Source: Cercospora beticola (Eukaryota; Ascomycota; Dothideomycetes; Mycosphaerellales; Mycosphaerellaceae). Taken from it: DNA of 64,000 nt. The stretch covers positions 1,116,001 to 1,180,000 of the forward strand of contig NC_088936.1 of NCBI RefSeq assembly GCF_033473495.1. The letters are read 5' to 3'. A program made the position numbers and the translations under genes. Below the pieces are notes generated by a model. It searched no databases. It saw nothing but the letters and a program-made list of their open reading frames with translations, and had not been told where the DNA came from. This document shows positions 19,647 through 30,863 of this stretch, one piece after another (within the stretch, counting starts at the first letter, position 1; every line of letters begins with the position of its first letter).

Positions 19647-21778
19647 ATGTGTGGAATATCTTGTATCGTTACGCTCAAAGGCACCGAGCCGCAGGCTAAG
19701 AAGTCATTGTCGTCCCAGCTAACAGCCAGTCTTGAAAACATTCAGCATCGAGGACCAGACAGTTCAGGTCGGTGGGTCAGCGAAGACGGGCGCGTAGGTG
19801 AGTCCGGATACATGTCCGCCTCTCCATCAACGATCTCAGCGATGCCGGAATACAGCCAATGCACAACACCGATGATACGGTTCACGTAGTCGTCAACGGC
19901 GAACTGTACGACTACGACGGTATACGAGAATCTATCAGCAAGAAAACGTCCTACCAGTTCCGCAGTCACAGTGACTCCGAGCTCATCGTGGCACTCTATC
20001 AGTACTATGGTCTCTCTTTCATCTCACACCTTCGCGGCGAATTCAGCATATGTCTTTACGATTCGGCTCGGCAACTGTTCATAGCCGTTCGAGATCGGTA
20101 CGGGATCAAGCCGCTGTTCTGGACGATTCATAATGGGAGGCTGTTAATCGCGGCCGAGGTGAAAGCTTTCTTGCCATTGGGTTGGAGACCCGAATGGGAC
20201 GTGCGGAGCTTGATCGAAGGTGGCTGGAGTAACGATCAACGAACTTTGTGGAAAGGTGTACAGAAGGTGAATCCCGGAGAGTATCTGATCTGCAGAGGAC
20301 TAGAAGGGCTTGAGAATGTGAAATATTGGGATATCGAGTATCCAGACAAGGTGAGTGGAAGACTTCCACTCAAGTTTCATCATGTAATCTTACTGATGTC
20401 ACTCGCACAGTATTCTGTTGAAACACGAAGCGAAGACGAAATGGTTAAGGGGGTCCGTTCTCGATTACTGGAAGCCGTTCGCCTACGTCTGCGGGCGGAC
20501 GTACCTGTGGGGATATATCTCTCAGGAGGCATAGACTCGACCGTCATTGCTGGCATGCTCGCGCACCTCCTACGAGAGGTTAAGCAGAATGGCGAGAACG
20601 AACATGACTGCAATACTGAATCCCTAGCCCGCATGTCCTGCTTTACAATAGCCTTTGATGAGGACAGTGGGTTTGACGAATCCTCGATTGCAAAGGAAAC
20701 TGCTGCTTCCCTCAACGTACCACTCCACACGAAGCACATGTCTGAAGCCGAACTCGCACGTTACTTTTCTGATGCTGTCTACCATACAGAGCACCACTGG
20801 GGCGAGCTCAACTTCGTTGCAAAATTCGCCCTCTCCGAACTTACGCGCGAGAAAGGCTACAAAGTCGTGCTTACAGGCGAGGGCGCAGACGAGGCCTTTG
20901 GCGGGTATAGATTCTATGTGAACGATTATACCAGGGAACCGGATCACTCGTGGCTCCCTTCCCTCCAAGTCATGCCAGAATCAGACCGCCAAAGCATACA
21001 CCGTCAACAAGAAGAAAACTATCGAAAGTTCCTCGAGCTCTTCGGATCTGACAACACAAACCGAGACGAGGGGATCGCCTTCCGGCAGACTAATTCTTCC
21101 ATTGTGAGCTCCATGTCATCAATTTTCAGCTTTGACCTCTGGGCACCTTGGACCAAGGTTCTCGGGAAGCTAGATCCACGCGAGACCATTGCCAACAATG
21201 TTGATGGCAGAGTCCGCGATAAGATGACATCCAGTTGGCACCCTCTGCACTCAGCGCTATACATGTGGGCCAAAGGTCACCTACCCAACATTGTCTTGAG
21301 CTGTCTCGGTGACAGAGCAGAAATGGGCCACAGTGTTGAAGCTCGAACGCCATTTCTGGACCACAAATTCACCGAATACGTCAATGCTGTTCCACCGAGT
21401 ATGAAGATCAAGTACATTTCGCCCACGCAAGCTGAGAAGCAAGGCGGTGATACTACAGAGGGCGAGTTCCAAGAAAAGTACATTCTGCGTGAAGCAGCCC
21501 GACCTTTCATCCCAGACCGACTCTATCGCAGGAAGAAGCAACAGTTCGCTGCGCCACGGACGTATGCACCGGGTGGTCCTCTCCACCAGCTGTTCAGCGA
21601 GCTGGTCACAGAAGAAAATGTGGCAAGGCTGGGCTTTGTGGACTGGGATTCGGCAAAAGACTTGCTACAATCTGCTTTTGAAAAGCACGAGCAAATGGCA
21701 TTCAGGAGGATCGTGATGTTGGCCGAATGGGTTGTTTTGAGTCAACGATTTGATGTGCCTCCAGCAACAGCTGAATGA
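19647..21778 (+). CDS. Asparagine synthetase-like amidotransferase, disrupted glutaminase motif
   Basis: Class II glutamine amidotransferase plus ATP-pyrophosphatase synthetase (AsnB type). The start MCGISC places the nucleophile Cys2, followed by ENIQHRGPDSSGRW. The synthetase domain has the pyrophosphate loop YLSGGIDST and a GEGADEAFGGY block. The intron at 20351-20410 is in frame (20 codons) and removing it restores the YPDK-YSVETR join. The oddity lies at 19794-19855. The conserved glutamine-binding segment (RLSINDLSDAG) is present but in a different frame from the start. Either one base is lost near 19800-19812, or a 62-bp intron (GTAGGT to TACAG) removes the segment while keeping frame, giving 669 aa. 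Either way glutamine use may be impaired. It is convergent with the GNAT gene, 49 bp between stops. Confidence 0.8.
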
Positions 21779-21827
21779 GTACGGCTCGAGACAGATTTAT
21801 GTGGTGCTTAGAAGAAAACATACATCA

Positions 21828-22675
21828 TTACAATCGCGCATGGTGCTCTGCATTATGCATCTCACGATCGCCCACTTCAACCCAGGTGACCCGTTCAAGC
21901 ACGGTGCAATCCACCACAACATCTTCCTGGGAATGTTGCCGTTGCTCACTATCACAATCCTCGTACCCATTCTCTGAAGCGCGATGGTGGACTTCGTGCG
22001 GCACATATCCAGCAACCTTCCACCCAATGCTTTCATAAAAGTTCAGTATTCCACGATTGGCCCCAGTTACACCGCAACGCCATCGCACATTCACCCATTG
22101 CCGGCCATCGCGCCTTGCTCGTGGTCCCAAGCTTTTCCTAGTCTCCCGGTTGACGAGACCGTCGACAACAGGCCGCATGCGCATCGTAAGTCGCTGAGGT
22201 CCGCGGTGGCCAGGTAGAATATAAAGACCGAAAACGTGCCAGCGGGTCTCCTCGTCATCCGATTTGAGACCGCCAATATTGGGCCAGGAATAATTGCTTA
22301 GCGGCATGGGACTGCTCATAGTTAACAAAATTACCCTTGACTTACCCAGGAAGTGATGAATACTGACCCAATGAGATGTTGACATCCAACCCATTCGCCA
22401 TGCGCCAAAGCTTCGTTGTCATCTTGTCGTTGTGCTTCCGACAACAAAAGGACAGCTACGACAACATGTCTATCTTTCCTTGCGAGGAGTTTACGAAAAT
22501 GGCTCAGGGGGAGTTTCGATTCGATTTCGTAGCTTCCGGCGATCTGATCTCGGGCATTTTTGAGGACATGAAGCCGGAAATCTCTATACCTTGTAGTACA
22601 TTGATCGAGCATGCGGCCGCTGTGTGGAAGCTCGATGATGCTGTATTGGCCTCTATTTCCGGATTGTGTAGCCAT
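21828..22675 (-). CDS. GNAT-family N-acetyltransferase
   Basis: Predicted acetyl-CoA-dependent N-acyltransferase, 263 aa from exons 22368-22675 and 21828-22311. The 56-bp intron uses GTCAGT as donor with a GTTAAC branch point; the nearer GTAAGT would leave an intron of only 34 bp and the wrong frame. GNAT landmarks: an N-terminal DFRLHVLKN...ESKLPLSHF helix pair, a strand with HVVVAVLLL and GEWVGCQHLIG, motif A region WHVFGLYILPGHRG (about residues 127-140), and a motif B-like ANRGILNFYESIGWKVAGY (188-205). The 40 or so residues between them are unusually basic and less typical. Its neighbours are an amidotransferase and a transporter. The substrate is unknown. Confidence 0.75.
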
Positions 22676-23553
22676 ATTGCTTGGCGGTGAAAGGTACTGA
22701 TGCTGTGAAAGTCAAGCTGCTCGAAGGATCAATCTGAGACCCGGAGGCGTGAGGTAGGGCATAAGCTCTGAAGGACAATATCGAACAGAGGCTTGATTCG
22801 AGCTAAGGCGGTCGGCGGCCTCGAGATAAACGGCAGGTGACTACCGAAGAGAACGTCGATCGCGTTGGAGCCTCTTTGACTCGTCTCGATGCCGGATATG
22901 CGACCTTTCTTGACAACGATTCGCGGGAACGAGCATTGGGGCTGGAGCTAGCCAACCGATTATGTGTACAGGTGTAATATTTTTGAGGGAATTCCTACTG
23001 GGCAACAAGGCGGGTCTGCATTGCTGGCCATGATCCGCACCGGCACATCAATCGCTCATGTCTCTTCCGCCATCCTATGCACCGGCAACTTTTCTGCCAC
23101 GATCGGCACTGAAAAAAGCTTCGTTGGCCTGACAAGCCGTGCAAGCTTAGGAACTTACCAAATCTGTGATTTGTGGAACTGCGACTCCAGCTGGACCCTA
23201 TTGCACACTGCATCGTGGTGACGAAAGTGCATCCCGCTAGCTCAAGATCGTCGACCTGCATTGTCCACTTTCGTATAGCAGAAAACTACTCTTTTGAATC
23301 CACGCTTTCCATAAGCCGCGTAGCAGTCTTCAAATCGTCATGATCAACAAGCTCATGCGAAGACAGTACAATGGTGATATCAAGTAGCAGTTGAATAGAA
23401 CTTTGCAAGCCGAAGCTTCCGCCATGTCATGGGCATGAGTTATCCTTGTTAGTCGTACACCCACAATGCCTCGTTCGCGCATGTAGTCCTCAGCAACAGT
23501 ATATCCACAACCAACCATGAAACCTCAAGAACCGCAAGAGACAGTATCCCAAG
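22676..23553. other. Intergenic region with the promoter of the MFS gene
   Basis: 878 bp between divergent starts (GNAT to the left, transporter to the right). Short frames such as 22964-23221 show no domain, signal peptide or splice pattern. Confidence 0.5.
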
Positions 23554-24843
23554 ATGCCGAAATCGAGAAAGGCTCCACGTCCCACCACCAACTCGAGTTT
23601 GGGAGAGTCACCGGAGCCCCAAGCCCAACCAGAAGGCGGTCTCCTCGCATGGACTGCAATCTTCGCAGGCTGGCTTCTCTTCGCAATAAGCTGGGGTCCA
23701 TCCCTCGGCTATGGCGTGTTCCAGGAGTTTTACCAAACGACCTACCTACCTAACTTCTCGTCCTCCAGCATAGCCTGGATAGGCGCAATCCAGGCCTTCT
23801 TCCTCCTCGCAAGCGGCTCGCTCCTTGGCCCACTATTCGATCGAGGATACTTTGTTCCGATCATGATAGCAGGATGCTTTCTGCTTGTGCTGGGACAAAT
23901 GATGCTTTCACTTGCGACGCAGTTCTATCAGATTTTCCTCGCGCAAGGAGTCTGTATTGGGATAGGGTCCGGAGTGGTTTATGTCCCGTGCACGTCGATG
24001 GTGGCGAATTTGTTCAGCAAACATCGTGCCAAAGCGATGAGCATGATGCTCACGGGAGTTAGCACAGGAGGGGTGATTTATCCTGTGATTTTTCGCAGCC
24101 TGCAGCCACGTGTCGGCTTTCCATGGACAGTACGGATTATGGGATTCATCTCCCTGGCGATATCATTCATCGCTCTGCCAATTTTCTGGCGGCTTCCAAA
24201 GAAAATCAGCAAGCCGCGAGCCTTGTTCGAGGGGCATGCCTTCAAGGAACCGGCGTTTATGTGCTTCAGCGTCAGTGGATTCTTCAATTTCTTGGCCTAT
24301 TGGATCCCACTGTTCTACGTGCCGACTTTTGCCCAGGCGGCGACCGGAGCCAGCACAGACTTGTCGTATTATATGATCTCTGTGGTCAATGCCGGACAAT
24401 TCTTGGGGCGGCTATTGCCAGCATTTATCATTCCACGCACCGGTGCAATGCAACTTGCCGTGCCAGTGAATTTCGCTGCCGCTGCGGTAATATTCGGGTG
24501 GATCGGAGTGCACAGCACTACTGGCTTCATTGTGTGGAGCGTGTTGTACGGCGTAGCGACAGGACTGTTGACAGGTTCAAACCCGACGGCTGCGGCACAT
24601 CCGACCTTGACCACTATAGACGTGTATGGAACTCGATGGGGCATCGCAACGATGATCGCTGCTCTTGGAACATTGGTCGGTACTCCTATTGCTGGGGCAT
24701 TGGCAGATCCGGCAACGAATAGTTTCCTCAGTGCGCAAGCTTTTGCAGGAGCGATGATGATTGTTGGAGCGTTGTTGTACGTGTGGCCACTAATCGCTGC
24801 TCTGAAACATGACCGCGCAAAGGTCGGTGTTCGTGACGACTGA
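23554..24843 (+). CDS. MFS transporter, monocarboxylate-transporter-like
   Basis: 429 aa in one exon with about 12 membrane segments. It begins with a short polar N-terminus, then PEGGLLAWTAIFAGWLLFAISWGPSLGYGVFQEFY, the hallmark opening of fungal MCT-type (TC 2.A.1.13-like) carriers. Further marks are GPLFDRGYF between helices 2 and 3, GIGSGVVYVPC in helix 4 and the cytosolic KHRAKAMSMMLTGVSTGG segment. A central loop WRLPKKISKPRALF separates the two six-helix halves. An ATG at 23517 is in another frame, so 23554 is taken as the start. The cargo is unknown; possibilities include small carboxylates or a product of the adjacent amidotransferase and acetyltransferase, which is inference. Confidence 0.88.
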   Translation: MPKSRKAPRPTTNSSLGESPEPQAQPEGGLLAWTAIFAGWLLFAISWGPSLGYGVFQEFYQTTYLPNFSSSSIAWIGAIQAFFLLASGSLLGPLFDRGYFVPIMIAGCFLLVLGQMMLSLATQFYQIFLAQGVCIGIGSGVVYVPCTSMVANLFSKHRAKAMSMMLTGVSTGGVIYPVIFRSLQPRVGFPWTVRIMGFISLAISFIALPIFWRLPKKISKPRALFEGHAFKEPAFMCFSVSGFFNFLAYWIPLFYVPTFAQAATGASTDLSYYMISVVNAGQFLGRLLPAFIIPRTGAMQLAVPVNFAAAAVIFGWIGVHSTTGFIVWSVLYGVATGLLTGSNPTAAAHPTLTTIDVYGTRWGIATMIAALGTLVGTPIAGALADPATNSFLSAQAFAGAMMIVGALLYVWPLIAALKHDRAKVGVRDD

Positions 24844-25075
24844 ATTTCCTGTATTTATGTGGCGAGAAAACGCAGCCCGCCACCAAGAATCGCACACAAA
24901 GGCTTGCCTCCGCGCATTGGGCTTCCACAGGTGATGTGTCTTATTCTTGGTCTGCTGAGAATTAAACTTCCTGAACAAGCAGCCCTAATTCATCGAAAGT
25001 CATGTCTTCCAGTACATTGTTGTTTTCGGTTCTTTAACACCCACGGCCGGACTATCGCTGGTGTTACAAGCACCC

Positions 25076-26947
25076 TCAAGCACCACTTCCCAAAACCAAC
25101 TCCCCATCTCTCTTAACAGGGTGCAATACCATCTGCGGCATACACTTTCCCAGAACCACATAATCATACCAAAAACTCAAACCCTGCCCACCCCACCAGA
25201 TATAACTACTCGCCAACCACTGCTTCATCTTCATCTTCCATGTTCTCCCACACCATAAGAAACTCGCACGTTTCCCGCCCGCCAGACTTTCTTTCGACCC
25301 CTTGTGTACTAACTTATCCAGCTCTTTCGGCGAAAGAGCTCCAGTTCCAAGATTGAAAGATATGAGATGGGGAACGTAGACGGCTTTGAAACCGTGCAGG
25401 AAAGCGTAGGTTTCGGGTGTGGCTTCACTGACCAGCCAGGCACCTGTTTGGCGTTGATGAAGGGAGATAGTTTGCAGCAGGCGGCGAGAGGTGCGAGTCA
25501 TGCTTATCATGGCCATGCGGCGTGGGAGCAGAAGGTTGGTTTTCTTGGTAGGAGAGAAATTGTGTACTTCATTTTCGAAATCCCATTTGTTTCCTATGGG
25601 GTCGATCATTGGTGAGAGAGTGATAAGGTCGGCGGGTTCGTCGATGCCCCAGGTGGACTCGGAGCGAGGTGGTGGCGGAGGACCTCGAGGAGTGATGTAG
25701 GTCTCTGCATTGGGCGCTGGTCCCCAAATGGTGGTTTCTGCGTCGGCGAATTCTTCATCGAGAGAGGCTGAGAATGCTGCATAGTCGTTTTCCCACAGAC
25801 CAGGGATGAAGAACCGTGCATTGCGTTCCCAGAGATTCTTCCGTGGTTGCTCTTGTGCCCATGTAGCAGCGTCTTCCAGCATCTGTCCAACATGTCCTGT
25901 GAACCGAGCATCCATCTCCAACTGCCAAACATAATCGAATTCGGGGAAGCTGTAGCTGAAGATCTGCAACGCCTGATACATCTGGTCTTTTGCCTTGTGG
26001 TTGCTGACTTTCGGATACCATTCCTGGAGAAGTCTGTCATTGAATAGTATAGCCATATCGTGAAACTCTTCCGGTACGCTTCTGTGGAGTATTTGAGCAT
26101 ACAGCGCTTCATTGCTAAGAAGATTCTCTGCGGCAGGATTCTTGACATCCACAAGAAGAAAGACCTGAAACTTCCCTGCGGTATCCAACGCCAATTCTGT
26201 AACAAGAGCTCTCAGCCACGCCTTGTGGTTCGGGCCATATTCATAGGTGTCCCACGTCCTTAATACAACAGCCGTTCTTCCCGTCCTTCGCTCATCCTGA
26301 ATCATATCTTCCAACTCTTGATCTAGCCCCTCACTCGGCCGTTTCAATTTCCTGCCTGCAGACGTATCCTCCATCTTCCCACCATTGCTCCCCGCACAAC
26401 CGTCTTGCACGCTTCCCCATCTCACTTCACTCCACGGCAAATTTTCGAATTCTTCTCGAGCTCCGAGGTGTCCGAATGGCGCAAGACGTTCGAAAGCGGA
26501 GACACAGCCGCCGGGATTATGTCTTGACACGACATCTGTTGTTCCAAGTATAGTGGAGGGAATGACATCGGGGGATGCGATAGATCCGAGTCGAATGGTG
26601 CGTTGCCATGGGATATTCGGGCGTGAAGTCCATGGTGAGCAGCCAGGAGCTATCGAGATCGTGGAGTTGAATGCCTCGTCGACGTTGGCATTCTTTGCGC
26701 GACTGCTCGTAGAGCTGGATCCTGTTATCGGACGTGGACGGATTCGAGAAGGCGGTAATTCGACATCGACTCTGGCTTCATCGTGCTCATGGTGCTCTAT
26801 TCCAGGATGTGGCCCAGATAGCGGATCCTCCAGAGGCGAAGTACGACCTGTGAATAGCCTCGCACCCAGCACCAAAATACCCAAGAAACTTGCGAAGAGA
26901 ATCGAATTTCTCAAGAATTGCTTCACTCTGCTCCTTCCTCTAGCCAT
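25076..26947 (-). CDS. DUF3405 family membrane-anchored protein
   Basis: 623 aa in one exon. A short basic cytosolic N-terminus (MARGRSRVKQFLRN) precedes one membrane helix at about residues 15-31, giving type II topology toward the Golgi or cell surface. A low-complexity stem runs to about 200. The large lumenal domain starts at RTAVVLRTWDTYEYGPNHKAWLR and contains FQVFLLVDVK, DYVWQLEMDARFTGH and RFFIPGLWENDYAAFSASLD, a pattern typical of the fungal DUF3405 family. The D-x-D-like MDAR context and the stem-anchor layout resemble glycosyltransferases, but no activity has been shown to my knowledge. Its C-terminus approaches the convergent MFS gene with 232 bp between stops. Confidence 0.85.
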   Translation of the reverse strand: MARGRSRVKQFLRNSILFASFLGILVLGARLFTGRTSPLEDPLSGPHPGIEHHEHDEARVDVELPPSRIRPRPITGSSSTSSRAKNANVDEAFNSTISIAPGCSPWTSRPNIPWQRTIRLGSIASPDVIPSTILGTTDVVSRHNPGGCVSAFERLAPFGHLGAREEFENLPWSEVRWGSVQDGCAGSNGGKMEDTSAGRKLKRPSEGLDQELEDMIQDERRTGRTAVVLRTWDTYEYGPNHKAWLRALVTELALDTAGKFQVFLLVDVKNPAAENLLSNEALYAQILHRSVPEEFHDMAILFNDRLLQEWYPKVSNHKAKDQMYQALQIFSYSFPEFDYVWQLEMDARFTGHVGQMLEDAATWAQEQPRKNLWERNARFFIPGLWENDYAAFSASLDEEFADAETTIWGPAPNAETYITPRGPPPPPRSESTWGIDEPADLITLSPMIDPIGNKWDFENEVHNFSPTKKTNLLLPRRMAMISMTRTSRRLLQTISLHQRQTGAWLVSEATPETYAFLHGFKAVYVPHLISFNLGTGALSPKELDKLVHKGSKESLAGGKRASFLWCGRTWKMKMKQWLASSYIWWGGQGLSFWYDYVVLGKCMPQMVLHPVKRDGELVLGSGA

Positions 26948-27759
26948 GCCTTATCTCGAAGGCTCTCTCCGGATATGCCAGTGATCCATCAGGCAGAAGC
27001 TGGAGCAATCATGACATGCTGGCTAACGGGCCTCCACGGGACACGCTGCTGAATGTCAAGATGAGTGTAAGAGCGCAGTGAGGGCAGAATCATCGCCATC
27101 ATGGATCATGGCGCGTCAAAAGTGCTTTGCAGATCTCAGCTCCACAGACGTCTGACAAAGCAGCGTCATCATCGGATCTTGCGCCGTTCGGGCATCGTCT
27201 GTCATTTGGGAGAACCTTACTGCACCTGTGCACGGCATCAAAAATCGTAGCACACAGTTGAGTGTCGTCTAGTCTGTACAAAATATGCAAAGGAAAGCAC
27301 GGTGTAGTAGAAGGGGAAACGACCCACAGAAGGTTGCACACCTGGTCCAACTCAAGCATCGCCAACCCAATGATCCGAGTGCTTAAATTGCTTGGTTTTG
27401 GCATTTTGACTTTCACGAACTCGATAATGATGCTATGTAAGCAGCAAAGAGACGGCATGAAAGTAGTAATTCTCTCCTTTGGCAATAAATTCAGTTTCGT
27501 CTCTAACATCACACAGCTCTGATATGCCGCAACAGCAACGAGCTCAGGGTATTTTAAAATCTATCACCTCTAGGCAACCCCAGGACTAGCCCAACAATAT
27601 GAGCCGCGTACTTAGACGCCCACTGTAGAAGCCATCGTCCTCGCCGCAGGGTCACGTTCGATCAAAGGAAGTATGCGCTGCTCCAGCCCAGGAATGGCTT
27701 TGCTGGTGAATAATGTTTCGGACAATAGCACTCCAGAGTGCTTCAACCACACAGTACCA
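26948..27759. other. Intergenic region
   Basis: 812 bp with no supported gene: the promoter side of the DUF3405 gene and the 3' side of the Q/P-rich gene. Confidence 0.5.
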
Positions 27760-30278
27760 TCAAGGGTTTCCATTTCCATTCGCAACCACTTGTTGGGGTG
27801 GCGGCGGTTGTGTAGGCCCATTGTAATTTGTCGGCTGAGGCGTCGTGCTCGTTGGGCGTGGGGCAAGACCTTGCACCGGCCGTGCAGGCGGCGGATATCC
27901 ATTGACCGGAGTATGAGGGTTGCTGGGATAGCTAACAGGAGTGGCCCTTCCAGATCCCGGCTGCTGTTGTGGTGCGGGATACATGGGCCGTTGCACATTT
28001 GCTTGGGGCGCCGGAAAGCCGGGTTTCGCAGGTGAGGCCGTACGGTTGTACGCTTGCTGCTGAGCCCCGTTGGTCTGGTAGTTGCCCATGATGGGCGTGC
28101 GCGCGTACTGCTGATTCTGCACTGGGGTTTGCTGGTATTGCTGATTGTAGTTGTTGTAGGTTCCTGGAGTCTGCTGGGCTGGACGTTGGGCATAGTATTG
28201 CTGGGCGTTAGTCTGGCCGTATCCCGGCTGCGCGGCACCGGGTCTGGTGTACTGCTGCGGCTGGGTGCCGTACGATTGTCGCATGGTAGAATATGTCGAT
28301 GGATTGCTTTGTTGCCTCTGGAAGGTTGGCGTGGCAGCTGCTGGCGCACGACTGTTGTAAGTAGACCCATATCTAGTGTGAGCCGCTGCACCGATTGCCG
28401 GCGTACCTTGAGGTGTCTGGCTGTACCGCTGCGCCGATGTGGACGAATTGGGCCGAGTCAAGTTGGCAATGCTGTTCGCCGTTGTCATTGCGGCGAGCTT
28501 GGCTTGTCTGGCAATAAGATCCTCCTCCATGCTGCCCCTGATATCCTTGGTCTCATAAGGGATGAGGGTCTTCACACCGAGGTCCGCCAATTGATCGCCA
28601 TCGAGTTTGGCAATGGCATATGGCGGCAGTTTCAACAACAAGTATGCCAGCTCACGACGAAGGTTGTGGTATGTCGCGGTCTCCTGTTCGGACGGCTCGT
28701 CAGGCTTACCGATCTGAGATGTCACGATGGGTCCAGGGCTGATCGGTGTACGTGCTGCGGTGGATGACGACGATAGAGTCGTGTTGCGAATGCGTTGATG
28801 AGAAGCCAGCGTTTCCAGGAGTTCAGACACCTCTCGCAGCACTTGCTCGACGTCTGTTTTATCCTTCTGGGCCTGAACAGATTGCTCCTCCTCGGCCCTC
28901 TCCAGTTCGTCCAAATCCTCCAACACTCGGCTGAACTCATCTTCCTGGAGCTCAACGGAAGACTGAAGTTCGAGGACTTTGCTCGCCTGTGCATCCTCGT
29001 CAAGCAAAGCAGGATCAATGGCAAATATTTCGTTATATCGCTTCTCGCCGACCTTGTGCCACCATACCATATTCTTAACCTCTTCCGGAATGATGGCGTT
29101 AGAGTTGTCCTTTGGTGGAGCGAAGCTCGAATACGCCCTCCGAAATAGGGCCTCTTCCCGTTTCTTCAGCGCCTCCTCGGATGAGTCTGTCGCATCCTTT
29201 CTGTGCACACCATCACTCGAGCTCAGAGCTCGGTCGCGTTGTTTGCGCTTTTCTTGCGCTGTATCAAGAGGATCAACACCACCATATCCCAGCCATGTAC
29301 CCGTGCTCAGCGGCTGTACTGTGTAGCCTCCCCTCTTGTTGCGCTGGATGGGATCCTTGAATTCCCACGTCACCGATTGATCACGGGTCGCCGACCGTTT
29401 GTGCGTCTTGGGCGGCTGTAATGTCGCAAGGCTGTATGGAGGCGCGAAGGCCTGCTCGAAAGTCGGGGCTTTTTGCGCATTGTCCACGGCCACAGGCGCG
29501 ACCTTGGTCGCGGATATCCCATTGGGCAAGCTCAGCTCCTCCACCGGAAGTTCCGTCTTGATCAGTGGATCTCTCCGATCGGCAGGCTGTTGCAGCGAGG
29601 AGAACAATTGCTTCGCAGTGAGTGCGTTGCCAAAGAGCGTGAGCACCGTTCCTCCTCGCGTGCTATCTGCAGTTGCACTATGTCCGTTCGCGAGCCCGCT
29701 GTCCTCCTTCTTGAGCTGTTGGTCTTCGACATCATCAGACCGATGTTCCCTTTCCACGATTTCCTGAACCAGATTGTCCAACGATTGGATCTTGTTGATC
29801 TGCTTCAGCTCTTCCACCGTCGGCCTTCCCGCGGTGAACCCGGTCCGTTCTCGCGCCTTCGTCCTGATGCCGGTGATGAGATCATCGCTAACGGAGTTGG
29901 CGTCCTTGCGCAGGCCGTGGAGGGATGTGTAACTCGTGCTGCGAAGTCGGGCTGCTATGCTCGTTTGCTCGTTGTTCGTTGCGGACAGTTTGGCCTTTTT
30001 CTGGGAGGGTTCGGCGGGAGGAATGTTGTGATTGAGGAAGGAGGGTTCCGTGTCATGGCTATCGTGTGTCAGTCTGCCTCTTTTCCATCCTATGCCGTGT
30101 ACACGTACCGTGATAGCACATCCAAAATGTCCTTTTGCAGTCGCTTTACTCGCGATGCTTCTTCCCCGCTGGTCGTCTCGTCGTGCCGCTTGCGCTTGTT
30201 GGAGACGGCATCCGTGGGAGCGGTGTCGGTGGTATCGGCGGCGTGGGCGGCGGCGTCGCCGTTGGTGAGGGTAGCCAT
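27760..30278 (-). CDS. Q/P-rich nuclear protein, possibly Rsc58-like chromatin factor
   Basis: 822 aa from exons 30109-30278 and 27760-30058; the 50-bp intron splits an Arg codon in VLSRHDTEPSFLNH. The N-terminus carries a nuclear-localisation-like SNKRKRH and a helix KRLQKDILDVLSRHD. The middle has a conserved-looking block: GTVLTLFGNALTAKQLFSS, GTWLGYGGVDP, and YSSFAPPKDNSNAIIPEEVKNMVWWHKVGE. The last recalls the SWAPSF...GLIWLERIG segment of yeast Rsc58, so membership of an RSC-type complex is a weak suggestion. A coiled-coil (about 435-510) and a folded segment (LPPYAIAKLDGDQLADLGV) follow. The last 220 residues are Gln, Pro, Tyr and Asn-rich, like a low-complexity activation tail. Confidence 0.7.
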
Positions 30279-30863
30279 GCTGCAGGCGCGTGTCGGTGCT
30301 GCTCGAAGCCTGGGGTCGCGCGCGTCTGGTGGAGGGTTCAATCAAGCAAGCCTACTTTTCTCGCTCCATCAACAACACGTCCTGCCGGCGAAGTGGTGCA
30401 CGTGACTTTTTCGCGATTCCGCCCTCAGCGCTCCGCCAGGTGCCGGTCAGCAGCGTCTCGGATCCAAGTGTGTCAGCGGGGAGGGTGCGGTGTGGTGTTG
30501 CGATGCGTGGGCGTGAGAAGATGGGCCTGGGTCTGGCAGTGGCCCGAGTTTGTCGCTAGCGAGAACGGGACAGCAGCGAGCAGCGGAACGCTCAGCAATG
30601 CCGGTATTCAACAACGACAGTATGCTGTCCAACGATATGGTGTCAGTAGATGGACCAAGGTAGTATCACTGTTCAATCACAGGCACGAGTCACAGTAACG
30701 AAACAACACCTCCTGGCGGGAATTGCTTTCTGGGAAGGCAGCAAGCCCGGCGAAAGTCGTGGCCGCGGTGATGGCAGCTGCGCGCCTCGAAAACATTGAA
30801 CATACAGCTCCGTTCCTCTCCTCCTCCCATCCCCTCCTCCTCCCGCTCCGCCCCGGTTGATGC
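30279..30863. promoter_or_regulatory. Divergent promoter between the Q/P-rich and mitochondrial-type genes
   Basis: 585 bp between divergent starts. GC-rich with C/T tracts near 30810-30850; no binding site is recognised. Confidence 0.45.

Noticed and set aside
27612..28391. 259-codon minus-strand frame inside the Q/P-rich gene
   Set aside because: It is another frame of the low-complexity C-terminal coding region, with an Arg/Pro/Thr-rich composition typical of a shadow.
29473..30405. 310-codon plus-strand frame antisense to the Q/P-rich gene
   Set aside because: Antisense shadow; the minus-strand frame has continuous structure and a valid splice model.
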